Shown here: in pieces, positions 1 through 6,936 of the stretch | How positions within the stretch are numbered: position 1 is the first letter of the stretch | Layout of the letters: every line of letters starts with the position of its first letter | DNA from: Spirochaetaceae bacterium | GTDB lineage: Bacteria; Spirochaetota; Spirochaetia; Treponematales; Breznakiellaceae | Direction of reading: 5' to 3' | DNA length: 11,368 nucleotides | Assembly (NCBI GenBank): GCA_031265635.1 | Contig: JAISCK010000109.1 | Location: 1-11,368 of the forward strand | The notes under the pieces: generated by a model | Database searches by the model: none | Told to the model about the DNA's origin: nothing | The model's input: only the letters and a program-made list of their open reading frames with translations | Translations under genes and position numbers: made by a program

Positions 1-68
1 GGACTGTTGTCAAGCCCCGGTACAATTACAATCTCGCCAATAAGCCGTTCTGTTGCCCGTACACTCAT
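1..68 (-). CDS. 5' end of a divergent gene of unknown function (partial)
   Basis: Reading the minus strand leftwards from 68, an ATG opens 22 codons without a stop before the window edge. The peptide begins MSVRATERLIGEIVIVPGLD. A strong ribosome binding site, AGAGGAG on the minus strand (complement of 74-80), lies 5 bases upstream of the ATG. A promoter-like pair on the same strand lies at 89-117. I do not recognise the family from 22 residues. The good ribosome binding site is the main reason to believe the gene. It is transcribed away from the glycan cluster, so 69-202 would be a shared divergent control region. Confidence 0.5.
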   Translation of the reverse strand, partial: MSVRATERLIGEIVIVPGLDNS

Positions 69-88
69 TATAGCTCCTCTTGAGTTTG

Positions 89-117
89 AAGATACCAGAT
101 ACGCCGGGAAAAAGCAA
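89..117 (-). promoter_or_regulatory. Candidate sigma-70 promoter for the divergent minus-strand gene
   Basis: On the minus strand, TTGCTT (complement of 112-117) and TATCTT (complement of 89-94) are separated by exactly 17 bases. They lie just upstream of the AGAGGAG ribosome binding site and ATG of the minus-strand gene. The match to TTGACA/TATAAT is partial (4 of 6 in each box), so this is a position-supported guess. No equally good promoter is visible for the plus-strand operon between 69 and 202. Confidence 0.3.
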
Positions 118-136
118 CCTGTGTACGCCGCGTATC
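98..136 (+). repeat. Inverted repeat in the leader of the NusG-paralogue operon
   Basis: GATACGC at 98-104 is the exact reverse complement of GCGTATC at 130-136, which would give a 7-bp stem with a 25-base loop in the leader RNA. Nested in its right side is an 11-bp palindrome, TACGCcGCGTA, at 124-134. That spacer is too short for an RNA hairpin, so it would act as a DNA site if at all. The position, 67 bases before a specialised NusG gene, is where RfaH or LoaP-type regulators find their recruiting DNA element or RNA hairpin. A 7-bp stem could also arise by chance. Confidence 0.3.
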
Positions 137-202
137 GCCGTAAACTGTCCGGGCCTGTACCTTTAAAAATAACGGAGGATGTGCTAGGCTTACAGGCAGG
201 CT

Positions 203-727
203 ATGCGCTACTATACGATACAGGTAAAAACCCGGTCTGAGCTGAAATTCATGCGGTTTTACAGGGTCCTGTACCACAACAAGCCCCTCAACCTGTACTT
301 TCCCCGCAAGGAAATCCCCCAGCGCAGGCTGGGCGTCATGACCAACAAAGTCAGGGCCGTGCTGCCCGGCTATATTTTTATTGAACTTCCGGAAGAAAAT
401 TCCATAGCGGAGTATTACTGGGAACTGCGGAGAACCCCCGGATTTTTCCGTTTTCTTGTTTCCAACAGGGACATACAGCCCCTGGCGGGAAAGGAACTTG
501 AGATGGTTCTCTACCTGCTGAAAGCCGTAGGGCCGGTGGCGGGCATATCAAAGGCGTCCTTTGACGAGAATTCCCGGATAGTGGTGCTTGAAGGGCCCCT
601 CAAGGGTTTTGAAGGCAGGATAATCAAGGTGGACAAAAGAAAAGGGAGGGCGCGGGTTCAACTGGATCTCTATAATGAGTCCCACTGGATAGACCTGGCG
701 TTTCAGACAATCGCCAGGTCCTCCTGA
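203..727 (+). CDS. Specialised NusG paralogue (RfaH/UpxY/LoaP-type antiterminator)
   Basis: This 174-residue protein has the two-domain NusG layout. An N-terminal NGN domain opens with MRYYTIQVKTRSE, the family's usual beginning, and runs to about residue 105, including LPGYIFIEL. A C-terminal KOW domain covers about residues 125-165 and contains GPLKGFEGRIIKVDKRKGRA. NusG-family proteins bind elongating RNA polymerase; the specialised paralogues prevent early termination in long polysaccharide or secondary-metabolite operons. Its place as first gene of a glycan cluster is typical of RfaH, UpxY and LoaP rather than housekeeping NusG, which usually sits beside secE and ribosomal protein genes. 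The start at 203 is chosen because it yields the conserved N-terminus; the ribosome binding site is weak (AGGCAGG, 194-200). A stronger GGAGG at 174-178 is too far upstream to serve this start. The gene ends 11 bp before the dehydratase gene. Confidence 0.88.
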   Translation: MRYYTIQVKTRSELKFMRFYRVLYHNKPLNLYFPRKEIPQRRLGVMTNKVRAVLPGYIFIELPEENSIAEYYWELRRTPGFFRFLVSNRDIQPLAGKELEMVLYLLKAVGPVAGISKASFDENSRIVVLEGPLKGFEGRIIKVDKRKGRARVQLDLYNESHWIDLAFQTIARSS

Positions 728-738
728 CCCGGAAAGCT

Positions 739-2238
739 ATGGCAAAGGTTAAAGCGTCCCGCTTGTACATTATCGGCGCGGGTTTTGCCGGAAAGACCCT
801 GGCCGGGGAAATCAGGGCCAAGGGAATATTCGGCGACCTGGCCGCGTTTCTGGATGACGACCCCGAAAAAATCGGCTCCAGGATAGACGCCGTGCCGGTG
901 CTGGGCCCTGTCAGGGACGTGGCGCGGCTGCTCAGGGCGAATTCGTCCGACGAGGCCATTATCGCCATGCCCAGCGCCAGGCGGGAATATCTGGGCGAAA
1001 TTTACGGGGTCCTTAAAAACGCCGGTTTCGGCACCATACGCATACTGCCCAGCGTCTCCCAGATAGTCGAAGGAGACGCCCATCTTATCCAGACCAGGGA
1101 CATAGACCTTGAGGATCTTTTGGGCCGTAACCCGGTAACGGTAAACCTTAAAGAAAGCCTCCGTTATCTCAGGGGCAAGCGGGTTCTGGTAACCGGGGCG
1201 GGCGGTTCCATAGGAAGCGAACTCTGCCGCCAGCTTCTTTCGGGAGGGGCCCAGCGGCTCTACCTCTTCGGGCATGGCGAAAATTCAATATACCAGATAG
1301 ACCGCGAACTACGCCTGCTCCAGGATGAGGGCGTCGGCGAAAAGGCCGTCCTGGTTCCGGTGATCGGGGACCTAAAGGACGCTTCCTTCATTGATTATAT
1401 ATTGAAAAGGCTCAAGGCCGATGTCATTTTTCATACCGCCGCCTACAAGCATGTGCCCCTGATGGAAGAAAATCCCGTGGCCGTCATAGAAAACAATGTG
1501 TTCGGCACCGGGAACCTGCTCGGCGCCGCGAGGAAAAACGGGGTAAAGCGCTTTGTCTTTGTGAGTACCGACAAGGCGGTAGCCCCTGTTTCGGTCTACG
1601 GGGCCTCCAAGTACCTTTGCGAACAACTGGTTCTGCGGGAAGCCGGAGCGGCCCTGCTTGCCGGGGAAGCCGTTCAGTATATGGCGGTGCGTTTCGGCAA
1701 TGTGCTCGGTTCCCGTGGTTCCATAGTGCCCCTTTTCCAGAAGCAGATAGAAAAGGGCGGCCCGGTAACGGTAACCGACCCGCTCATGCGCCGCTGGTTT
1801 ATGACCATACCCGAAGCCTGTTCCCTGGTACTCAAGGCGGGCGGTGTCGGCGAAAACGGCAATCTCTACATGCTGGATATGGGCGAGCCGGTGTTTATCA
1901 AGGACCTGGCCGAGCAGATGATACGCTTTTACGGTTTTGAGCCGGAACAGGATATCAGGATTGAATATACCGGTGCCAGAAAGGGTGAAAAACTCGACGA
2001 GGCCCTCTGGGGCGGCAATGAAAGGCCCGAAGAAACCGGGTTTTCCCGCATCAAAAAACTCTGCCGCCTTGACTCAGGCAGGGCTTTCAACCTTGACGCT
2101 CTCCTGGAAAGGCTCAAGCCCGTATGCGTCTTTGACAAGACGAATCCCTCGGCCTACCGGGACAGCCGTCTGCTCAGGGAAATTCTGCGGGACGCCGCGC
2201 CTGATCTTATCATACCGGAGGAATCCCATGGCTACTGA
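739..2238 (+). CDS. Nucleotide-sugar 4,6-dehydratase, CapD/FlaA1/PglF-like, without membrane domain
   Basis: The 499-residue product is a polysaccharide-biosynthesis dehydratase of the extended SDR type. The expected reaction is conversion of UDP-GlcNAc (or a related sugar nucleotide) to the 4-keto-6-deoxy sugar. A first Rossmann-like domain carries GAGFAG at residues 13-18. The catalytic domain begins near 147 with TGAGGSIG at 152-159, followed by HTAAYKHVPLMEENP. The active-site set is T277, D278, K279, Y287 and K291 (TDKA then SVYGASKY). VRFGNVLGSRGS and MRRWFMTIPEA are further family hallmarks. Large WbpM/PglF-type relatives usually have about four N-terminal membrane helices and often Met at the Tyr position. 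This protein has no membrane segment and keeps Tyr. It overlaps the next gene by 11 bp, and that aminotransferase is its natural partner. The exact sugar made is inferred. Confidence 0.9.
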   Translation: MAKVKASRLYIIGAGFAGKTLAGEIRAKGIFGDLAAFLDDDPEKIGSRIDAVPVLGPVRDVARLLRANSSDEAIIAMPSARREYLGEIYGVLKNAGFGTIRILPSVSQIVEGDAHLIQTRDIDLEDLLGRNPVTVNLKESLRYLRGKRVLVTGAGGSIGSELCRQLLSGGAQRLYLFGHGENSIYQIDRELRLLQDEGVGEKAVLVPVIGDLKDASFIDYILKRLKADVIFHTAAYKHVPLMEENPVAVIENNVFGTGNLLGAARKNGVKRFVFVSTDKAVAPVSVYGASKYLCEQLVLREAGAALLAGEAVQYMAVRFGNVLGSRGSIVPLFQKQIEKGGPVTVTDPLMRRWFMTIPEACSLVLKAGGVGENGNLYMLDMGEPVFIKDLAEQMIRFYGFEPEQDIRIEYTGARKGEKLDEALWGGNERPEETGFSRIKKLCRLDSGRAFNLDALLERLKPVCVFDKTNPSAYRDSRLLREILRDAAPDLIIPEESHGY

Positions 2239-3520
2239 CGACATACCCTTTGCCCTTCCCTTTATGGGAAAGGAAGAAGAAGAGGCTGTTCTCAGGGTAA
2301 TCCGTTCCCTTTGGCTTACCACAGGCAGGGAGGCCCTGGCCTTCGAGAAGGAATTCGCCGGTTATCTCCGCCCCGTGCCGTTTGAGGATTTAGATTCCTT
2401 TGGTACGCCGGATACCTACGGTATTCAGAATAAAACCCAGGATGAAGGGGCTTTTACCCTGGCGGTGAATTCGGCCACCAGCGGCCTGCACCTGGCCCTG
2501 GAGGCCCTGGGTGTAGGCCCCGGCGACGCGGTGCTGGTCCCTGCCTATACGTTTACCGCCAGCGCCGAAGTTGCCAGGTATCTGGGCGCCGAACCGGTAC
2601 TGGTTGACTCGGTTCCCGGCGCCTTCAATATTGATCCCCCTCGGCTTGAACATACCGTGGACCGCCTCAAAAAAGGACTGCCCGCCTATGAGCGTCCCGA
2701 CGGCAGGGGCTTTGGCCCCCGCGGGCGGCCCCGCGCCGTAATCCCCGTGCATTACGGCGGCCTCCCCTGCGACATGGACGCCGTACTCGCCATAGCGGGG
2801 AAACACGGCCTTGCCGTGGTGGAAGACGCGGCCCACGCCTTTCCGGCCCGGCTTCCTGACGGCCGCGCCGCGGGAACCCTGGGCGACGCGGGGGTTTTTT
2901 CGTTTTACGCCACCAAGACCATCACCACCGGAGAAGGGGGCATGGTATTTACCCGGAACAGGGCGCTGGCGGAACGCATGTCCGTTATGCGCTCCCACGG
3001 CATAGACCGCCCCGTGTGGAACCGCTATACCGACAACCGTTCATCCTGGTATTATGAAGTCGTGGAACCGGGGTTCAAGTACAATCTTCCCGATATTCTG
3101 GCCGCCATAGGCAGGGCGCAGCTTGCCAAAACAGAACTCATGCTGGAAAAACGCCGCGCCATAGCGTCAAGCTACGACAGGGCCTTTAGCGGCGGCCCCT
3201 TCATCATTCCGCCCACCGCGAAAGGGGACGTGCGCCACCTGTACCCCCTGAGGCTCAGGCTTGACGCGCTTTCCCTTAACCGGGACCGCTTTATCGAAAA
3301 ACTCAAAGAAAAAGGCATAGGCGCTTCGGTACACTATGTGCCCCTTCACCTGATGCCCTATTATGCGAAACGCCAGGGCCTTGTTCCGGGCGATTTTCCC
3401 GGCGCGCTTAAAAACTACGCCGAATGTCTTTCCCTGCCCCTGTGGCCCGGCATGGGAGAAGAACGCGCCGGGCGGGTCATCAGGGCGGTGCTGGAAACAG
3501 CCGGGGAAAAATCGCCATGA
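2228..3520 (+). CDS. PLP-dependent sugar aminotransferase, DegT/DnrJ/EryC1/StrS family
   Basis: The 430-residue product is a fold-type I aminotransferase that would put an amino group on the 4-keto sugar made by the preceding dehydratase, giving a 4-amino-4,6-dideoxy sugar nucleotide as in PglE, ArnB or PseC pathways. Visible signatures are WLTTGREALAFEKEFA near the N-terminus, AVNSATSGLHLALEALGVGPGD from about 79, PVHYGG at 173-178, VVEDAAHAF with the PLP-contacting D200, and GVFSFYATKTITTGEGG with the PLP Schiff-base lysine K230. Two stretches are longer than I expect for the family: roughly residues 48-75 and 148-168. The ATG at 2228 is chosen over upstream in-frame starts because of a clear GGAGG at 2217-2221 and the family-typical N-terminus; upstream reading would run far into the dehydratase gene. 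The stop overlaps the next start as ATGA. Confidence 0.92.
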   Translation: MATDDIPFALPFMGKEEEEAVLRVIRSLWLTTGREALAFEKEFAGYLRPVPFEDLDSFGTPDTYGIQNKTQDEGAFTLAVNSATSGLHLALEALGVGPGDAVLVPAYTFTASAEVARYLGAEPVLVDSVPGAFNIDPPRLEHTVDRLKKGLPAYERPDGRGFGPRGRPRAVIPVHYGGLPCDMDAVLAIAGKHGLAVVEDAAHAFPARLPDGRAAGTLGDAGVFSFYATKTITTGEGGMVFTRNRALAERMSVMRSHGIDRPVWNRYTDNRSSWYYEVVEPGFKYNLPDILAAIGRAQLAKTELMLEKRRAIASSYDRAFSGGPFIIPPTAKGDVRHLYPLRLRLDALSLNRDRFIEKLKEKGIGASVHYVPLHLMPYYAKRQGLVPGDFPGALKNYAECLSLPLWPGMGEERAGRVIRAVLETAGEKSP

Positions 3521-5595
3521 AAGAAGGGGACCAGGGCCGTTTTCTTATCAGCGATTTTACCCTCCGGGGTTCCCTCAGCATGGTAACCATACGGTCGCCT
3601 GTAGCCAGGGGGCGTCTTTTGGGCATAGACTGCCCTTCCATGCCTTCTTCCTATACATTGATACAGGCTTCCGACATACCGGGTAAAAATCTTCTCAAGG
3701 GAACTTCGCTGCCCGTACTTGCCTCCGATAGTCTTTCCTATATAGGTGAACCTGTGGCCCTGCTCGCGGGCCCTGTACGCTCAAAGCTCGAAAGTTACGC
3801 CGAACAGATTACGGTACGCGCCGAGGCCGCCCAAGGGGTATTTGCCCCGGACGCGGCAGGTGAAGCTGTCCTGGCGCGGCGCTCGGTACGCATGGGCGAT
3901 CCCGAAACGGCCTTTGCCGGGGCTGAAACCATAGTCGAGGGTCATTATACCACGGGCATGCAGGCCCACTGGTATGCGGAGCATCACGGCGCCGCGGCCC
4001 TTCCTTCCAGTACGCGCCTGCTGATTTACACCAGCACCCAGTGGCCCTTTCATGTCCGCGCCGCCGCCGCCCAGGTCCTTAACATGGCGCCCAAAGACAT
4101 ACTGATCCATTCCGGGCGTTTGGGCGTGCAGATGGACGGCAAAATATGGTATCCCTCGCTCATAGCCAGCCACGCGGCCCTGGCCGCCTTTCTTTTGAAA
4201 AAACCGGTCAGGATCATCCTGACCCACCAGGAAGATTTCTTTTACGCCCCCAAGCGGCACAATACCGGGATCACCATAAAAAGCGCCCTGGGGAAAAAGG
4301 GGGAAATCACCGCTACCATGGCGGAGGTTACCGCCGATACCGGCGCCGGAGGGGTCTTTACCGACGAGGTCCTGGACCGTATATGCCTGGGAGCCCTGGG
4401 GGCCTACCGCTACGAAAACCTTGATCTTTCAGGCGCCGCCTGCCCCACCAATACGCCGCCCCGGGGGCCCTTTTCCGGCTTCGGCCTTGCCCAGGGTTTT
4501 TTCGCGGCTGAGCGGCACGCGTCAAAAATCGCCGGCGCCCTTCATGAGGACCCGGCGGAATGGCGGAAGAACCACGCGATCAACGCCGGCGCCGGATTCG
4601 CCATAGGCGTTACCCCCAGGGAAATGCCTTCCCTTGATTCACTTTTGGACTGCGCCGCGTCCATGAGCGATTACAACCGCAAATGGGCGTCCTACGAACT
4701 GCTCAGGAACAGCCCCAAAAACCGGGGGGAAGGGGGCGGCTGTTTCCGGGGCATAGGCATAGCCCTGGCCTACCAGGACAACGGCTTTTTCTACAATGAC
4801 GAAAAGGAAAAATTTTCCGTCGAATTGACCCTGGATAAGGAAGGAAAGCTCGAAATCAAGACAAGCATGGCCGATGAGGAAGAAAACAACCTTATATGGA
4901 GGCGCCTTGCCGCGGAACAGCTTTCCCTTGACCTTGACGCGGTAAGCGTGGGCCCCAACAGCACCGACAAGGTTCCCGATTCGGGACCGGCCTGCCTTTC
5001 CCGGAATATCATCACTATTCCCAGGCTTATAGAGCTTGCCGCGGCGGCCATCAGAAAACAGCGGTTCAGGGACCCCCTGCCCATTACCGTGCGCCGCTCG
5101 GCGGGCCAGACAAGGACCATAAACTGGAACAACGCGCCCATTGACCAGACCGCCCTTTCCCATCCCGGCTGGGCGGCCGGCGTTGTGGAGATTGAAATGG
5201 ACCCGGTAACCTTCGCGCCCGTAGTGCGGGGCATGTGGCTTGCCGTTGACGGGGGGAAGGTCATTTCAGAGGAAAGGGCAAGGCGCTATCTTAAATTCTC
5301 CATGATTCATGCTCTTGACTGGGCCTCCGGAGACGATATTTCCTATTCAGGCGGGCTCATACCCGGAGATGTTCCGGCCCGCTGCTGTATTCCCCTTGCC
5401 GGGGAATATCCGCCCATGGAGATAGATTTCCTGTGGAGCGACGCGCTTGTTTCAAAGGGCCTGGGGGACCTTCCCTACAGCGTTATACCGGCGGCCTATG
5501 CCCAGGCGGTTTCCCAGGCCCTGGACTATTCCTTTGAAAAATTACCCCTTACCGCCGGGGATATATGGGCAGCCATGCGGCGGGACAGCGAGTAA
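3517..5595 (+). CDS. Xanthine dehydrogenase-like large subunit with altered molybdopterin site
   Basis: The 692-residue product matches the large subunit of the xanthine dehydrogenase/aldehyde oxidase family. A hammerhead domain (about 5-110) contains VTIRSPVARGRLLGID and YIGEPVALLAG. The cofactor domains follow, with IYTSTQWPFHVRAAAAQVL, AALAAFLLKKPVRIILTHQEDF and a C-terminal PAAYAQAVSQAL. It is somewhat shorter than the usual 750 or so residues. All four loops that normally contact or activate the molybdenum cofactor have changed: GGGFGGK is SGRLGVQ (199-205); AFRGFG is PFSGFG, with S320 at the active-site Arg position; the GQG loop is MADEEENN (451-458); and the catalytic Glu of GxGE is D651 (KGLGD). 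The start at 3517 overlaps the aminotransferase stop (ATGA), implying translational coupling. The fold assignment is firm. Activity as a molybdenum hydroxylase is doubtful, and the substrate is unknown. Confidence 0.85.
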   Translation: MKEGDQGRFLISDFTLRGSLSMVTIRSPVARGRLLGIDCPSMPSSYTLIQASDIPGKNLLKGTSLPVLASDSLSYIGEPVALLAGPVRSKLESYAEQITVRAEAAQGVFAPDAAGEAVLARRSVRMGDPETAFAGAETIVEGHYTTGMQAHWYAEHHGAAALPSSTRLLIYTSTQWPFHVRAAAAQVLNMAPKDILIHSGRLGVQMDGKIWYPSLIASHAALAAFLLKKPVRIILTHQEDFFYAPKRHNTGITIKSALGKKGEITATMAEVTADTGAGGVFTDEVLDRICLGALGAYRYENLDLSGAACPTNTPPRGPFSGFGLAQGFFAAERHASKIAGALHEDPAEWRKNHAINAGAGFAIGVTPREMPSLDSLLDCAASMSDYNRKWASYELLRNSPKNRGEGGGCFRGIGIALAYQDNGFFYNDEKEKFSVELTLDKEGKLEIKTSMADEEENNLIWRRLAAEQLSLDLDAVSVGPNSTDKVPDSGPACLSRNIITIPRLIELAAAAIRKQRFRDPLPITVRRSAGQTRTINWNNAPIDQTALSHPGWAAGVVEIEMDPVTFAPVVRGMWLAVDGGKVISEERARRYLKFSMIHALDWASGDDISYSGGLIPGDVPARCCIPLAGEYPPMEIDFLWSDALVSKGLGDLPYSVIPAAYAQAVSQALDYSFEKLPLTAGDIWAAMRRDSE

Positions 5596-5609
5596 CGGCG
5601 GGGGATGGT

Positions 5610-6095
5610 ATGACCATAGGATTTATATTGAACGGCGAAGATGTAACCATACAAACCGAGGCGAATTTCCGTCTGGTTGACATACTGCGGCATAATTTTC
5701 ATCTTCTCGGCGCCAAGGAAGGCTGCCTCAGCGGCCGCTGCGGGGTATGTTCGGTGTTTTATAACGGCAGGGTTGTTCCTTCCTGCATGATTCCCGTGTT
5801 CATGGTTCAGGGAAACGAAGTCGTTACCATTGAGGGTTTTGCCCTGACCGAGGAATATCAGGATATAGTAAGCGGCTTTACCCAGGCCGGGGTAAAAACC
5901 TGCGGGTACTGCGATACCGCCAAGGTGCTGGCCGCCGAATCCCTGCTGGCGGTAAACCCCGCTCCCGAGCGGGACGAAATATTCACCGCCTTTGGCGGGG
6001 CGCTCTGCCGCTGTACCGAACCCGAAGACCTGGTCCGGGGCGTCGCGGCCGCCGCGGAAATACGCCGGCGGAGGATTTATGGACATTCTGTATAG
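5610..6095 (+). CDS. 2x[2Fe-2S] subunit of the xanthine dehydrogenase-like complex
   Basis: The 161-residue product is the small iron-sulfur subunit that passes electrons between the large-subunit site and FAD. The N-terminal plant-ferredoxin-type cluster has C39, C44, C47 and C59 in the usual spacing (CLSGRCGVC, then 11 residues to the last Cys). The C-terminal helical cluster has C98 and C101 (TCGYC) and C133 and C135 (CRC). All eight ligands are present. Around the second cluster, which in relatives touches the molybdenum cofactor, the consensus QCGFCTPG has become TCGYCDTA and CRCTG has become CRCTE. This fits the altered cofactor site of its partner. The ATG at 5610 is preferred to the one at 5565 because it gives the family's typical N-terminus (MTIGFILNGEDV), follows a GGGGG run, and avoids overlapping the large-subunit gene. 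Confidence 0.9.
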   Translation: MTIGFILNGEDVTIQTEANFRLVDILRHNFHLLGAKEGCLSGRCGVCSVFYNGRVVPSCMIPVFMVQGNEVVTIEGFALTEEYQDIVSGFTQAGVKTCGYCDTAKVLAAESLLAVNPAPERDEIFTAFGGALCRCTEPEDLVRGVAAAAEIRRRRIYGHSV

Positions 6096-6915
6096 CCAGG
6101 TTTTTTTCCCCAAAACCCTGGGCGAACTTTTCGCGTCCTGGGTACGCTTTCCCGGCGCGGCGCCCTTTGCCGGTGGCACGGGCATCATCTACGGCCAGGG
6201 AAAGCACAGCCTTGAGCTTCCGTCCAATATCATAGTCCTGGACAGACTGGACGAACTCAGGCACATAACCCGCAGCGAGCGTTACCTTGAAATCGGCGCC
6301 ATGGTAAGGCTCAGCGATATACTCAGGCTGGGCAAGGTACTGCCCCAGATACTCAGGGAAGCCCTCAGCCGTATTGCCAATCCCCAGCTTCGAAACATAG
6401 CTACTATAGGAGGCAATATCTGTTATTCCCGCCGGAAACTCGACGCCACCTGCGCCCTGGTCGCTCTGGACGCCCAGTACGAACTCCGCACCGGCTCTTC
6501 TTCCCGCTGGATTTCCGCCACCCGTTTCAGTTCCCCGGCAGAGGAAAAAACAGCGGACCGCCAGGAACTTTTTACCCGCCTCCGCATTCCCCTGGAACAC
6601 TGGGATTATACCGTGTACCGCAAATTCACGGCCAATCAGTTTGATTCCGAATACAGCGGTTCCATGGCCTTTGTCGCCAGGGCGCAGAAAAACATCCTCA
6701 GCGAGGTGCGGCTGGTTTTTTCGGGCGAAACCATGCTCCGGGACAAAAATTCCGAATCCATACTGGCGGGAAAGCTGCTTCCCCTTAACAAGCGCGAGGG
6801 AAGGGCCTTTACGGAACTATGGGAAAAATACCTTGCCGCTGTCCCGTCTCCCAACGCGGTTCTTAAAACCTGGATCATAAATTTTATTGAATCGACAATA
6901 AGAAACCTTGCATAA
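6079..6915 (+). CDS. FAD-binding subunit of the xanthine dehydrogenase-like complex
   Basis: The 278-residue product matches the medium, FAD-binding subunit (CoxM/XdhB type) of molybdenum hydroxylases, close to the usual 280-300 residues. The FAD-phosphate loops are visible: FAGGTGI at 30-36 (consensus AGGTDL) and NIATIGGNI at 106-114, followed by LDATCALVALDA. A C-terminal CO-dehydrogenase-flavoprotein-like domain probably begins near residue 170 (YTVYRKF, SGSMAFVARA). The ATG at 6079 is fixed by a strong GGAGG at 6070-6074. It overlaps the end of the Fe-S gene by 17 bp, so the two should be translationally coupled. The usual sequence after the second loop (NASPAAD) reads CYSRRKLD. The FAD site otherwise looks usable, so the Fe-S and flavin parts are better preserved than the molybdenum part. 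Confidence 0.85.
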   Translation: MDILYSQVFFPKTLGELFASWVRFPGAAPFAGGTGIIYGQGKHSLELPSNIIVLDRLDELRHITRSERYLEIGAMVRLSDILRLGKVLPQILREALSRIANPQLRNIATIGGNICYSRRKLDATCALVALDAQYELRTGSSSRWISATRFSSPAEEKTADRQELFTRLRIPLEHWDYTVYRKFTANQFDSEYSGSMAFVARAQKNILSEVRLVFSGETMLRDKNSESILAGKLLPLNKREGRAFTELWEKYLAAVPSPNAVLKTWIINFIESTIRNLA

Positions 6916-6936
6916 AGCTCTCCGCTGTGTTATGTT
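6908..6936 (+). promoter_or_regulatory. Candidate sigma-70 promoter upstream of the regulator gene
   Basis: TTGCAT at 6908-6913 and TATGTT at 6931-6936 are separated by 17 bases (4 of 6 matches to each consensus box). The -35 box overlaps the end of the FAD-subunit gene. A palindromic operator candidate begins inside the -10 box. The following 150-bp gap is the longest non-coding stretch within the plus-strand gene series, which supports a new transcription start here. Confidence 0.4.

Noticed and set aside
181..240. Short reading frame from GTG at 181 (19 codons) just after GGAGG at 174-178, a possible leader peptide.
   Set aside because: The ribosome binding site is only 2 bases from the GTG, the frame overlaps the NusG-paralogue start, and the peptide has no recognisable feature.
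1575..1586. GGCGGTAGC, matching the first nine bases of the RfaH ops element.
   Set aside because: It lies inside the dehydratase coding sequence within conserved codons (K-A-V-A), the last part of ops does not match, and ops elements belong in leaders.
1937..2227. Upstream in-frame extension of the aminotransferase.
   Set aside because: It overlaps conserved dehydratase sequence, and the ATG at 2228 has a good ribosome binding site and gives the family N-terminus.
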